Below are positions 9,059 to 18,095 of a stretch of 64,000 nt of DNA, in pieces. The position numbers and the translations under genes were made by a program. The notes beneath the pieces are model-generated. The model saw only the letters and a list, made by a program, of their open reading frames with translations. It was not told the origin of the DNA and did not search any database. This DNA comes from Plesiocystis pacifica SIR-1 (lineage in GTDB: Bacteria > Myxococcota_A > Polyangia > Nannocystales > Nannocystaceae): the NCBI RefSeq assembly GCF_000170895.1, contig NZ_ABCS01000002.1, positions 1 through 64,000 of the forward strand, given 5' to 3'. Within the stretch, counting starts at the first letter, position 1, and each line of letters opens with the position of its first letter.

Positions 9059-11218
9059 CTAGCGAGCGTCCTCGTCGAGGACCCGGTCGATGGCCTTGCG
9101 CAGGTCCGCGAGGCGGTAGGGCTTTTTGATGAAGCCCGCGGCGTCCTGGGGCGCCAGCCCCTTGCGCGAGAAGCCCGAGGAGAACAGCAGCCGGACCGCT
9201 GGATCGATGGACCGCAGCTCACGGGCGACATCGTGCCCGCTCATCTGCGGCATGACCAGGTCCAGGATCACCAGGTCGACGCTGGCGTGCGCCTCTCGGT
9301 AGCCCTCGATGGCGCTGCGCCCATCCTCGGCGAGGATCACCTCGTAGCCCAGCTTGGTCAGGAGCTGCTCGCCCACGGCGCGGACGATGGGCTCGTCGTC
9401 GACGAGCAAGATTCGACCCCGCCGCCGGGCCCCGACCTCGCTCTCCTTGCCCGCGTCGGCCCCCGCGACCGCGCCCTCGCTCAGCGGCAAGAGCAGGGCG
9501 AAGCGCGTGCCGACCCCGGGCTGGCTCTCGACCTCGATGCCGCCGCGGTGATCCGAGATGGCCCCGTGCACCGCCGCCAGCCCCAGCCCCGTGCCCTTGC
9601 CCTCGGCCTTGGTCGTGAAGAAGGGCTCGAAGATCTTGGTCGCGGTGTCCCCGTCCATGCCCTCGCCCGTGTCCTCGACGCTGATCTCGAGGTAGGCCCC
9701 GGCCGCGAGCATGCCCGTGCGCGTCGCCAGCCCGGCCTCGCCCACGACCACCGTGCGGGTCTGAAAGCGCAGCGTGCCGCCCTCGGGCATGGCGTCCCGG
9801 GAGTTGACGCCGAGGTTGAGCAGCGCGCTCTGGAGCTGGTGGGCGTCGCCGCGGACGGTGTGCGAGCTGGCCTCGAGCCGGCACTGGATCTCGACGCGGC
9901 GCTCCACGGCCCGCTCGAGCAGGCGCGCCGTGTCGCGGATCACCGCGTGGACGTCGACGGCCCGCTCGACCCGCTGGCCCTTGCGCGAGAAGTCGAGCAG
10001 GCGCTGGATCAGGCTCGCCGCCGTCTCGGCCCCCTCGACCACCGTCTCGGCCAGCTCCCGGGTGTTCCCCTCGCTCGTCGCGGTCAGCAAGTCCGCCGCG
10101 CCCATGATGCCCATCAAGATGTTGTTGAAGTCGTGGGCGACGCCGCTGGCGAGCAGGCCGACGGACTCCATCTTTTGGCTGTGGCGCAGCTGGACCTCGA
10201 GCTGGCGCTGGCGGGTCACGTCGCGCACGACCACGGTCACGCCTTCGAGGGTCCCCGAGGAGCCCGCGCGCACGGTCGAGCGCGCGTCGTAGTGGCGCTC
10301 GGTCCCGCACGCGACCGGGGCGATGGAGTGGAAGTCGACGCTGCGCGAGTTGTGCCCCTCGCCGGCCTCGAGCTGGGCCGCGACCACCTTGGCCAGGGTC
10401 ACACCGAACACCGCCTCGATGGTCTGGCCGAGCACCGCCTGCGCGGGCGGGAAGGCGTCGCGCTGATCCGCGGGGACCTGGTAGTGACGGATGCGACCGC
10501 CGCGATCGGCCGTGAACACCAGATCGCCGATGGAGCCGAGCACGGCCCGCTGGCGCTCCTCGATCTCCCGCAGCGCCTCGGTCTTGCGCGCGATCTCGTC
10601 GGCCAGCGCCCGCTCCCGGACGCGCATCTGCTCGCGGCGCAGGGCCGACAGCTCGACCTCGATGGTCCGCGAGGAGGGGGTCACGGTGAACACCACCGCG
10701 CTGCGATCGCCGTCGCGCTCGATGGCCTCGTCCGCCCAGCAGTTGACCCCCAGGGCGTGGGTGAAGATGCCGATGAGCTTGCCCTGGAGGAAGGGGCAGC
10801 CCCAGCTCTCCCCGGGCCCTTGCATCTGCAGCTCCCACGGGTTGTCCACGCGGACTTGCGCGCGCTTGCTCTGGGGGTCGAACTCGACGAGCTCGAAGCG
10901 CCCCCAGCCGGCCGTGGACACCGCCCGACCCCAGGCCATGAACCCGCTGGGGAAGTCCGTGCCCAGCTCGGTGATCATCGCGTGGTAGTCCTCCTCGGTG
11001 CCCAGGCTGCTGTAGTGCGCGACCAGCAGGCGGTAGAGGGGGTCGCCCACCTCCCGGCGCAGCGGCCCGAGCAGGCGCTGGAGCGAGGGTCGGGTCCAAA
11101 ACGCGACGGAGGGCAGGCCAAAGAGCTGGAGATCCCCCTGCTCCAGATCCCAAAACCAGGGCATGCCCGCGATGGTCTTCGCGTGCGTGGTGAGCTCTAC
11201 AGTCTCGTCGTCAGCCAT
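9059..11218 (-). CDS. Hybrid sensor histidine kinase / response regulator with V4R-like sensor
   Basis: 719 residues, no membrane segments, so cytoplasmic. The N-terminus (about 45-180) resembles the V4R ligand-binding fold, with GWGRFELVEFDP and a GCPFLQGKLIGIFT segment. A helical linker is followed by a PAS-like domain (about 225-335), a HisKA region with phospho-acceptor His362 in GVAHDFNNIL, an HATPase domain with DTGEGMDGD and GKGTGLGLAAVHG, and a C-terminal receiver with LLVDDEP and the acceptor Asp in VILDLVMP. With no output domain after the receiver, it probably signals through a partner. A methyltransferase gene follows after 9 bp. Confidence 0.93.
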   Translation of the reverse strand: MADDETVELTTHAKTIAGMPWFWDLEQGDLQLFGLPSVAFWTRPSLQRLLGPLRREVGDPLYRLLVAHYSSLGTEEDYHAMITELGTDFPSGFMAWGRAVSTAGWGRFELVEFDPQSKRAQVRVDNPWELQMQGPGESWGCPFLQGKLIGIFTHALGVNCWADEAIERDGDRSAVVFTVTPSSRTIEVELSALRREQMRVRERALADEIARKTEALREIEERQRAVLGSIGDLVFTADRGGRIRHYQVPADQRDAFPPAQAVLGQTIEAVFGVTLAKVVAAQLEAGEGHNSRSVDFHSIAPVACGTERHYDARSTVRAGSSGTLEGVTVVVRDVTRQRQLEVQLRHSQKMESVGLLASGVAHDFNNILMGIMGAADLLTATSEGNTRELAETVVEGAETAASLIQRLLDFSRKGQRVERAVDVHAVIRDTARLLERAVERRVEIQCRLEASSHTVRGDAHQLQSALLNLGVNSRDAMPEGGTLRFQTRTVVVGEAGLATRTGMLAAGAYLEISVEDTGEGMDGDTATKIFEPFFTTKAEGKGTGLGLAAVHGAISDHRGGIEVESQPGVGTRFALLLPLSEGAVAGADAGKESEVGARRRGRILLVDDEPIVRAVGEQLLTKLGYEVILAEDGRSAIEGYREAHASVDLVILDLVMPQMSGHDVARELRSIDPAVRLLFSSGFSRKGLAPQDAAGFIKKPYRLADLRKAIDRVLDEDAR

Positions 11219-11340
11219 GGCGGCACGTCCACCCCTGCGAGCGCGCCTGGAACCGGCTTTAGTCCCGGGGCAGCGCGGCCTCGCCAGGCCACGAGTCTAC
11301 CAGGCGATCCTCGCACTCGGGGCGCCGCGAGAGGCCCCGG

Positions 11341-11838
11341 TTAGCCCCCGATCCGCCCCGAATCGTCCAAACGGACACAAAAGCCGACCAGCCGCGAGCC
11401 CGCGAGGACGGCCTGACAGCCCTCGGATAGCCCGATCACGGTATCAATATAGTGATCACCACTGATGGCGACCTCGATCTGCCGGCCATCTGCGCTGGAG
11501 CGAACCACCACAGTCGGCGGTGAAATCCGCGCATTGATCGGGCCCCGACAAACCCGGAGGTCCCGCGCGCGGGCCCGCTCATCCCAGCTCCAGTGCAGCC
11601 CTCGCCGCCACGCGCTGCTCGGCACGAGCAGATCGACGCGCGCGATCAGCCCCCGCGCGTCGAGGTCCAAAACGATGCGCCGAGGCGCGTAAATGCTATT
11701 TGGGAGGACTTGAGCCGTCCCGGACTCCAGGCTCAAGACCCCGCTGCGCGGATCCTGGCGCGGAAACAAGCGGCCCCGAGCGGTCGCCGCTTCGGGCTCC
11801 ACGAGGATGTCGCGGCGCGGCTGGATCAACCTTCCCAC
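11341..11838 (-). CDS. Hypothetical protein
   Basis: 165 residues with no signal peptide and no motif I recognise. The middle (APRRIVLDLDARGLIARVDLL) and the C-terminus (VVVRSSADGRQIEVAISGDH) read as a beta-rich globular protein. GC in the third codon position is somewhat lower than in neighbouring genes. About 120 bp separates it from the histidine kinase start. Coding status is supported mainly by the open frame and by lack of anything better on the other strand. Confidence 0.5.
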   Translation of the reverse strand: MGRLIQPRRDILVEPEAATARGRLFPRQDPRSGVLSLESGTAQVLPNSIYAPRRIVLDLDARGLIARVDLLVPSSAWRRGLHWSWDERARARDLRVCRGPINARISPPTVVVRSSADGRQIEVAISGDHYIDTVIGLSEGCQAVLAGSRLVGFCVRLDDSGRIGG

Positions 11839-11987
11839 GCTAATGACCTACCAGACGCTTCGCGACGTCTCAATTCATTAATGCACGCAGTGACGAGCGA
11901 ACTGCGCGCATTGCAATGACAGTGCAATCGTTTCAGTATCAGCAGAAATCGGCCCAGAGGCCGGCTCAGCTTGGACCCCAACACGCG

Positions 11988-12013
11988 AAAAAGGGCCCCA
12001 CCTGGGGGCCCTT
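11988..12013 (-). terminator. Rho-independent terminator after terC
   Basis: Read on the minus strand, AAGGGCCCC pairs with GGGGCCCTT around a short loop and is followed by TTTTT. It lies 24 bp past the stop of the TerC gene, which it should terminate. The intergenic stretch beyond it (11839-11987) is relatively AT-rich and shows no gene. Confidence 0.85.
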
Positions 12014-12036
12014 CTCCTGCGCAATCCCGCCCCGCT

Positions 12037-12825
12037 TCAAGCCGCCTTGGCCTTGGCGGCCTTGGCCGCGGCCTTCTCCGCCATGATCTTCTTTTGGTAG
12101 CGGCCCTGGACGATGTCCGTGATCACGAGGACCGCGATGACGAAGTAGAAGGTCGCCTTGCTCATGGCGTGAATCTCGCCTCCGAACAGGCTCATGTGGG
12201 CGAGGTGGCCGCCCTCGCTGAGCAGCATGACGCCGACGATGAGCAGGATGAACAGGCCGAGCACCTCGTACATCCGGTTCTTCTCGAGGAAGGTCGAGAC
12301 CCGGTCGGCCATGAAGATCATCAGCAGGCCGCCGAGCACGATGGCCGAGGCCATGACCCAAAACACCTTGGTCAGCGCCATCGCCGAGAGGATCGAGTCG
12401 AAGCTGAACACCAGGTTCATGATCACGATCATCGCGATCACCGAGTTGACCGACTTGGGCTCGGCCTCCTCCTCGGCCTCGCTCTCGTCCTCGAAGCTGA
12501 CCATGCGCCAGATCTCCTTGACCGCCGTGTACATGATGAACACGCCGCCGCCGAGGACGATGAGGCTGTGGACGTTGAAGTGCCCGGAGATGGGGTGGGT
12601 GTCGAAGCCGAAGATGGGCTCTTGGACGTACTCGATCAGCTTGACGAGGATGCCCAGCAGCGCGATGCGCATGAAGATGGCCAGGCCGATGCCGAGCTTG
12701 CGGACGCGCGCGCGCTGGTCCACGGGGGCGCGCTTGGACTCGAGCGAGATGTAGAGCAGGTTGTCGAAGCCGAGCACGACCTGCAGCAAGACCAGGAATC
12801 CAAGGGTGATGATGTTCTCGACCAT
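12037..12825 (-). CDS. TerC family integral membrane protein
   Basis: 262 residues, start chosen at ATG 12825 (MVENIITLG) because the longer open frame merges with an unrelated gene. At least seven hydrophobic segments are visible, with the conserved GFDNLLYISLE in the first and FSFDSILSAMAL in the middle; the acidic residues in these two motifs define the family. A highly acidic loop (SEAEEEAE) lies between segments and the C-terminus is Lys/Ala-rich. TerC proteins are linked to tellurite resistance and to metal homeostasis during secretion. The gene ends in a clear terminator. Confidence 0.92.
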   Translation of the reverse strand: MVENIITLGFLVLLQVVLGFDNLLYISLESKRAPVDQRARVRKLGIGLAIFMRIALLGILVKLIEYVQEPIFGFDTHPISGHFNVHSLIVLGGGVFIMYTAVKEIWRMVSFEDESEAEEEAEPKSVNSVIAMIVIMNLVFSFDSILSAMALTKVFWVMASAIVLGGLLMIFMADRVSTFLEKNRMYEVLGLFILLIVGVMLLSEGGHLAHMSLFGGEIHAMSKATFYFVIAVLVITDIVQGRYQKKIMAEKAAAKAAKAKAA

Positions 12826-12944
12826 GGGGGACCTCGGCCGGACGATAACAGCCCGGAGCACGCGGGGGCGAGCCAGGAGCGCAACGCAACACCCCTCGCT
12901 CGGCTCGAGCTCGGCTCGAGCTTGGGTCGAGTTCGCGCGCGGGC

Positions 12945-15278
12945 CTACTCGGCCGCGTCGTCCTTGGCGGCCTCGGGGTCGTCGGGGTGCTCCTCGAGGG
13001 CCAGGCCCCGGGTCTCGCGGGAGAACACGATCTCGCCCGAGCCCTCGATGACCAGCAGCTCGCCCTGGTGCTTCATGGCCAGGCGCGAGCCGTCGGCGGA
13101 CCAGGCCATCTCCAGGCCCCAGCCCGCGGGAATCTCCCAGGCGAGCTCGTGGCTGTTGGGACCGATCTCCCAGACGCTCAGGGTCTTGGGCGGCGTATAA
13201 TAGTAGTACTCGTAGCGGTAGTAGTCGTACTCGCTGGCCCGCTTGTGCTTGATGGCCACGCGCGCGCCGTTGGGTGAGGGCAGGAACTCGAGGAACTCGA
13301 GCTTGTCGTCCCCGACCCTGAGCTTGCGGACCGGCGGCTTGTCGTCCCCGACCTTGGGCCCCTGGATGTTGAACTGCCGGGTCTTGACGCGCGACAGGCT
13401 GTAGCGGTTGCCCAGGGCGTCGCGCCCGAGGGTCTTCTTGCTCGAGTCGAGGGCCGGCCAGTCCGCGCGCTGGGTCCGGGTCAGCTCCGCGAGCTCGTCC
13501 TCGGGCAGGGCGTTGCCCGTGAAGCTGAGCAGCTCGATGCTGACGGAGTCGTAGTCGTACTCCGTGCGCACGGCCAGCTCGCCCGCGCCCGGCCCGGAGA
13601 TGCGGATGGTCTCGCCGTAGTGCTGGGGGAGCTCGCGCTGGCTGAGGGTCTTTTCTTCCCGCCACGCGCAGATGGCCGCCTCCTCCCGGGCGACCAGCAG
13701 CAGGTGCGCGTCGTCGGTGAAGGCCATCGCGTCCCACTTGCCCTCGCCCTCGGGCGCGCACCCGGTGATGACGTGGTGCGTGCCGCCGCCGATGTCCTCG
13801 ACGATGACCTCGTCCTTGCTGACCGTCGCGACGAGCTCGCCATCGTTGGAGATGGCGACGGCTCGAGGAGCGAGGGACTGCTGGGTCAGGCGGTAGTGCT
13901 GGTCGGGCTCGGCCCCGGCCTCGATCACCGCGCCCCCCTCCCCGCCCTTGGTCGGCGCGCGCAGGGGGTCGAAGACCAGGGCGTTGCCGTTGGGCACGAC
14001 GCGCAGCCCCTGGGTCACGCTCGCGCGCCGGCGCACGCTGCCCTCGGAGTCGGGCAGGTGCACGCGCAGGCCCTCGATGCGGGCCTCCGCCGGGAGCTCG
14101 GTCAGCTTCTTGGGCAGCTGGAAGCGGGCCTCGGGGCTGTCGGGCTCGGCCTCCGGGTCGGGCTCGAACTCGATCACCGCGCCCTGGTTGATGTCGATCC
14201 AGTCCCCGTTGCCGCCGCCGTACTCGAGCAGGATCCAGTCCTTGTCGACGACGTGCATGCGCGGGCGCAGCTTGATCTCGCCCTCGCCCCACATCACCCG
14301 GATCGCCCCGCTCTCGAGGTCGTGGATCTCCAGGCTCCACTCGACCCCGCGGGCCTTGGGGCGGCGCAGCACGGCGGCGTGGGTGCCCGTGGGCAGCAGC
14401 GCCAGATCGTTGTGGTTGGGGCCGCGGTCCAGGGTCACGGCGTACGGTTCGCCAATGAGCTCGACGCCGTCATCTTTGAGCGAAAAGCGCTGCAGCCGGG
14501 TCGGGCCGGCGAGCACCATGGCCATGTGCAGGTCCTCCGGCGGCCCACAAAAGCGCAGCTGCCAGGGCGCGAAGCCGTAGCGGCTGAAGCGGCTGAGCTC
14601 CTCGCCGTGGGCGTCGTAGATGCGCAGGCTGTGGTCCACGCCCAGGGCCAGCAGGCGCTCGCCCCCGTCGAGCACGTGGAGCTCGAGCATGGGGTCGTCC
14701 GGGGGCAGCACGAAGCGCTCGCGCATGCGGAAGCTGCCCGGCGCGTCGGGGTCGGCCTCGACGGCGATCACCCGGCTCGACTGGGCCGTGTCGACGCCCG
14801 CGACGATGAACTCGCCGTCGGCGGTCTTGGCCACGGACATCGACAGGGGCTCGAGGTAGGGCAGGCGCACGGGCTCGAGCTTGGCGAGCTCGCGCTGGGC
14901 CGGGGGCAGCTCGGGCCACAGGCGCACGCCGCCCACGGAGTCCAGGCTGACCGCCGCGCTCCCCCCGGGGTCGAGCCAGATCTCGATGATCCGGCCCCGG
15001 TGGACTTCGCCGCGGGGCAGCAGGGCGCCGCGCTCGACCGCCGCGGCCGTGGCCTCGCCGCCTTCGGCCCCTGCTTCGGCGCCTTCTTCCGTCGGCGCGT
15101 CCTCGCCCGCGCCCTCGCTGGTCGCCGAGCTGTCCTCGCCGTCGGTGCACCCCAGGGCGCAGCCGGCCGTGGCCGTCCACGCAGCCAGGGTCCGCAGCCA
15201 GGTCCAGGCCGCCGCCGATCCGGAGCCGCTCGGGGCCCACACGATCACGCCGTCTCGCTGTGTTCGCTTCGCAGTCAT
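12945..15278 (-). CDS. Secreted or lipid-anchored beta-propeller (WD40-like) protein
   Basis: 777 residues from ATG 15278, with GGAGGA a few bases upstream. An N-terminal hydrophobic segment ends near ATAGCALGC (lipobox candidate), followed by an acidic Glu/Ala/Gly linker to about residue 75. The remainder is a run of degenerate beta-propeller blades (AVSLDSVGGVRLWPEL, RAVAISNDGELVATVSKDEV, EMAWSADGSRLAMKHQGELL). A Tyr-rich stretch (about residues 683-695) is unusual. It lies 20 bp after the di-haem cytochrome gene in the same direction, so the two are likely co-transcribed. Confidence 0.8.
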   Translation of the reverse strand: MTAKRTQRDGVIVWAPSGSGSAAAWTWLRTLAAWTATAGCALGCTDGEDSSATSEGAGEDAPTEEGAEAGAEGGEATAAAVERGALLPRGEVHRGRIIEIWLDPGGSAAVSLDSVGGVRLWPELPPAQRELAKLEPVRLPYLEPLSMSVAKTADGEFIVAGVDTAQSSRVIAVEADPDAPGSFRMRERFVLPPDDPMLELHVLDGGERLLALGVDHSLRIYDAHGEELSRFSRYGFAPWQLRFCGPPEDLHMAMVLAGPTRLQRFSLKDDGVELIGEPYAVTLDRGPNHNDLALLPTGTHAAVLRRPKARGVEWSLEIHDLESGAIRVMWGEGEIKLRPRMHVVDKDWILLEYGGGNGDWIDINQGAVIEFEPDPEAEPDSPEARFQLPKKLTELPAEARIEGLRVHLPDSEGSVRRRASVTQGLRVVPNGNALVFDPLRAPTKGGEGGAVIEAGAEPDQHYRLTQQSLAPRAVAISNDGELVATVSKDEVIVEDIGGGTHHVITGCAPEGEGKWDAMAFTDDAHLLLVAREEAAICAWREEKTLSQRELPQHYGETIRISGPGAGELAVRTEYDYDSVSIELLSFTGNALPEDELAELTRTQRADWPALDSSKKTLGRDALGNRYSLSRVKTRQFNIQGPKVGDDKPPVRKLRVGDDKLEFLEFLPSPNGARVAIKHKRASEYDYYRYEYYYYTPPKTLSVWEIGPNSHELAWEIPAGWGLEMAWSADGSRLAMKHQGELLVIEGSGEIVFSRETRGLALEEHPDDPEAAKDDAAE

Positions 15279-15298
15279 GGGCTCGTCCTCCTCCACGC

Positions 15299-17458
15299 TC
15301 ACAGGGACCTCAGGTAGACGATCAGGTCGGCGCGCTGCTGGGCGCTCATGTCCGAGCTGTCGACCATGTCGTGGATGCTGCCGCGGTCGTCGAGCAGGGT
15401 CTGCAGATCGACGGCGCTGCCGTCGTGGTAGTAGGGGTTGGAGTGGGCCAGGCCGATGAGCGAGGGGGTGTCGACCTTGCGCATCGTCGTATCGAACTCG
15501 TGCTGGGACTGGTCCGTGGACTGCGCGCCCTCGTGGCACATCGAGCACGCGTCCTCGAACACGGCCTTGCCTCGGGCCAGGGCCTCGGCGTCGGTATTGT
15601 CCGGGGGCCGCGGCGGGGGCAAGCTGCGCAGGTAGGCCTCGATGGCCTCGAGCTCCGAGCGCTCGAGGTCCTCGGGCGCGCCGCCGATGCGCTCGATGGT
15701 GTGCATGAAGCTGGCGACGAGGTTCGGGTCCTCGCCGGTCCACTTGTAGGGTGAGGTCCCCTCGACGCGGCCGGCGAGCATGGGCGTCTGGAGGATCGAA
15801 CGACCCAGGCGCCACGAGAGGCCGTCGTTGCGCCCCTCGGGGTGGCAGCTCGCGCAGGCCAGGGCGCCGCCCAGGGAGAAGTCCTCGCCGCGCCGGAACA
15901 GCTCCGCGCCCTCTTCGACCTTGGCGTCGCGCTTGGACTCGGCCAGCGCCGGGCCGCGGACCCACTTGCGCGAGGCGAGGGGCTTGGAGTGGATGCGCTC
16001 GGGGTTGGGGTCGAGGTCGATGCGCACGACGCTGCGGGTCAGCTCGCAGTGGGCCCACAGGGCCATGCCGGGCGCGCTGGGATCGACGACGGGGCCCTCG
16101 GGCTCGTCGGGCTCGCCGGCCTTCTCGTCCTTCGGATCTTTGCCGTCTTTCCCGTCTTTGCCGTCCTTGCCCGCCTCCTTCTCGCCTTCGGGGGCCTCGA
16201 CCTCGTCCTCGAAGCGGACCTGCGCCGCCGTGCCCGGCTGGCCCTCGATGAGGGTCAAGCCGTCGATGCCACAGCCCGTGCCCAGGCCCAGGCTCGCGTG
16301 CCACAGCATGGTCGGGTGCTCCCGGGAGGCGTGGGCCAGCGCGACGATCTCGTCGTCCCCGTAGCCCCCGACGTAGAGCACGTCGCGGGTGCGGTCGTAG
16401 GCGAGGGAGCGGGGCTGGTGCAGGGTCAGGTGGTGCTGATCGATGGCCGCGTAGCCGTCCTCGCCCGGCTCGGCGATGCGGGCAAAGCGGTACTCGATGG
16501 GCGCGATCTCGGCCGCGCCGCCGCCGTAGGAGTCCTGGCGATCGGCGGTCGGGCGCAGCTCCATCTGCGAGGTCGCCACCTGGACGCCCGCGACCGCGGC
16601 CCCGTCGCCCACGAAGGTGATCGCAAACACCATCCGCGCCTGGCGACGGCCGGTGTCCTTGGGCACGTCGAAGCGGCTCTCGGCCTCGACCGGTCGGGCC
16701 GAGACCCCCTCGCCCCAGTGCTCCTCGAAGTCCTCCTCGATCTCGATGGGGTCCCGGGGCGAGAGCGCGTGCCAATGCACCGACTGGTCCTTCAGCGACA
16801 CCCGGGCGATGGCCCCGCTGGTCAGGAAGCCGACCAGCACGGACTCGCCGTCGGGGGTCACGGCCACGGGCCGCGGCTCGGCGACCAGCTCCTTGCGCCA
16901 CAGCATCTTCATGGTCGCGGTGTCCACGGCGACCAGCTCGTGGTTGGCGACGGAGGTCAAAAACAGCGTGCCGCCGTCGGGGCTCAGGGCCACGCCGTGG
17001 GGCTCGGTGACCTTCAGCTCGCCCGCGGGCGTGGCCGTGTCGCCGTCGACGGCGTAGCGCAGCAGGGTGTCGGCGCTGCGATCGGCGACGTAGAGGGAGC
17101 GCCCGCCCTCCCCCGCCGGCCCGAGCACGAGCTCGCCGAGGTTGGGGTGCAGCTCGATGGTCGCCTTGACCTCGCCCGCGTGGTCCGTGCGGATCAGGGC
17201 GCCGGCGGTGCGCTCGAGCACCCACAGCCCGGTCTCGTCGGCGGCCAGGGTCCCGCCGTGGGCGTGGCTCGAGCCGAAGCGCTTGGGCGCCGCGATGGCC
17301 CCGAGCTCCCCCTGTTCGCGGTCGAGGGTCGTCGGCTCGAACAGCGCGACCTTGGGCCGCTTGGCCTGGGCGGTCCACACCGAGCCGAGGCCAACGGCCA
17401 GTCCGAGGGCGAGCACCCCCGTGCCCACGAATACGCTGCGACTTCGCTGTACGCTCAC
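15299..17458 (-). CDS. Exported propeller / di-haem cytochrome c protein (MauG or peroxidase-like C-terminus)
   Basis: 719 residues from a GTG at 17458. A signal peptide (VFVGTGVLALGLAVGLGS) directs it to the periplasm. Residues 40-430 form a beta-propeller like those fused to cytochrome c peroxidase-type domains, with a Lys/Asp/Gly tandem insert (GKDGKDGKD) near residue 420. The C-terminal part has two haem-binding motifs, CASCH and CSMCH, and DTPSLIGLAHSNPYYHDG, typical of di-haem peroxidase/MauG relatives. It is expected to transfer electrons; substrate unknown. The gene sits between the CopD-like membrane gene and the propeller lipoprotein gene in one transcriptional direction. Confidence 0.88.
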   Translation of the reverse strand: MSVQRSRSVFVGTGVLALGLAVGLGSVWTAQAKRPKVALFEPTTLDREQGELGAIAAPKRFGSSHAHGGTLAADETGLWVLERTAGALIRTDHAGEVKATIELHPNLGELVLGPAGEGGRSLYVADRSADTLLRYAVDGDTATPAGELKVTEPHGVALSPDGGTLFLTSVANHELVAVDTATMKMLWRKELVAEPRPVAVTPDGESVLVGFLTSGAIARVSLKDQSVHWHALSPRDPIEIEEDFEEHWGEGVSARPVEAESRFDVPKDTGRRQARMVFAITFVGDGAAVAGVQVATSQMELRPTADRQDSYGGGAAEIAPIEYRFARIAEPGEDGYAAIDQHHLTLHQPRSLAYDRTRDVLYVGGYGDDEIVALAHASREHPTMLWHASLGLGTGCGIDGLTLIEGQPGTAAQVRFEDEVEAPEGEKEAGKDGKDGKDGKDPKDEKAGEPDEPEGPVVDPSAPGMALWAHCELTRSVVRIDLDPNPERIHSKPLASRKWVRGPALAESKRDAKVEEGAELFRRGEDFSLGGALACASCHPEGRNDGLSWRLGRSILQTPMLAGRVEGTSPYKWTGEDPNLVASFMHTIERIGGAPEDLERSELEAIEAYLRSLPPPRPPDNTDAEALARGKAVFEDACSMCHEGAQSTDQSQHEFDTTMRKVDTPSLIGLAHSNPYYHDGSAVDLQTLLDDRGSIHDMVDSSDMSAQQRADLIVYLRSL

Positions 17459-17517
17459 CCGGCGATGATGCCAGAGCCTGCGCGCCGTGCGTGTTTCTTT
17501 TGCACCGCGCGCCAGGG

Positions 17518-18039
17518 CTAGCTTCGCCACACGTGGGCGGCGATGCCCAACACCAGGTTCGTCGCGTTGGCGAGGATCATGACCACGCCGACGCGCCAAA
17601 ACAGAGCCTTGATCGCCGGTAGCTCCTCGGGCGTGGCGAAGGTCCGCCGGGGCCACAGCACCCAGGACACGTAGGCGAAGCAGCCCGCCGCGAGGCCAAA
17701 CAGCGCCAGCTTCGCCGCGTAGATCCCCAGCCACAGCCCCGCGGTGGGGCCTTCGCTCACGATCCCGTGCCCCGGCCACAGGCTCAGCCCCACTCCCGAG
17801 GCCAGGATCCCCACCATCCCCGCGACCACCTTCCAGCGCGCGCCGTGGACCACCGTGAAGATGAAGTCCTCGAAGTCGGCGTCGCGCTTGAAATGCTGCT
17901 CGGCGCGGGGGTGGAGCACGAAGATCGAGAACACCATCACGCCCACCCAGATGCCGCCGCCGAGGACGTGCACGGCCAGCACGCTCGCCTCGCTCAGGCG
18001 CACGAGGTGGGTCTCGAGGGCGAGCACGTTCGGCGGCAC
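17518..18039 (-). CDS. CopD-like four-helix membrane protein
   Basis: 173 residues with four hydrophobic helices. HVLGGGIWVGVMVFSIFVLHP in the first resembles the His-containing opening of CopD/YcnJ-type copper-related membrane proteins, and a second His lies in FTVVHGARWK. A role in copper or haem handling for the neighbouring di-haem protein would fit but is inference. It is first in the gene order CopD-like, cytochrome, propeller lipoprotein, 59 bp before the cytochrome start. Confidence 0.7.
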   Translation of the reverse strand: MPPNVLALETHLVRLSEASVLAVHVLGGGIWVGVMVFSIFVLHPRAEQHFKRDADFEDFIFTVVHGARWKVVAGMVGILASGVGLSLWPGHGIVSEGPTAGLWLGIYAAKLALFGLAAGCFAYVSWVLWPRRTFATPEELPAIKALFWRVGVVMILANATNLVLGIAAHVWRS

Positions 18040-18095
18040 GGAGCCACGCTAGCAGATCGGGCGAAGGCTCCGGGCGCTCCGGCCATGAAGGAGGG

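Noticed and set aside
8060-11344. A 1094-codon plus-strand frame
   Set aside because: Antisense to the methyltransferase and histidine kinase genes, low-complexity, no motif.
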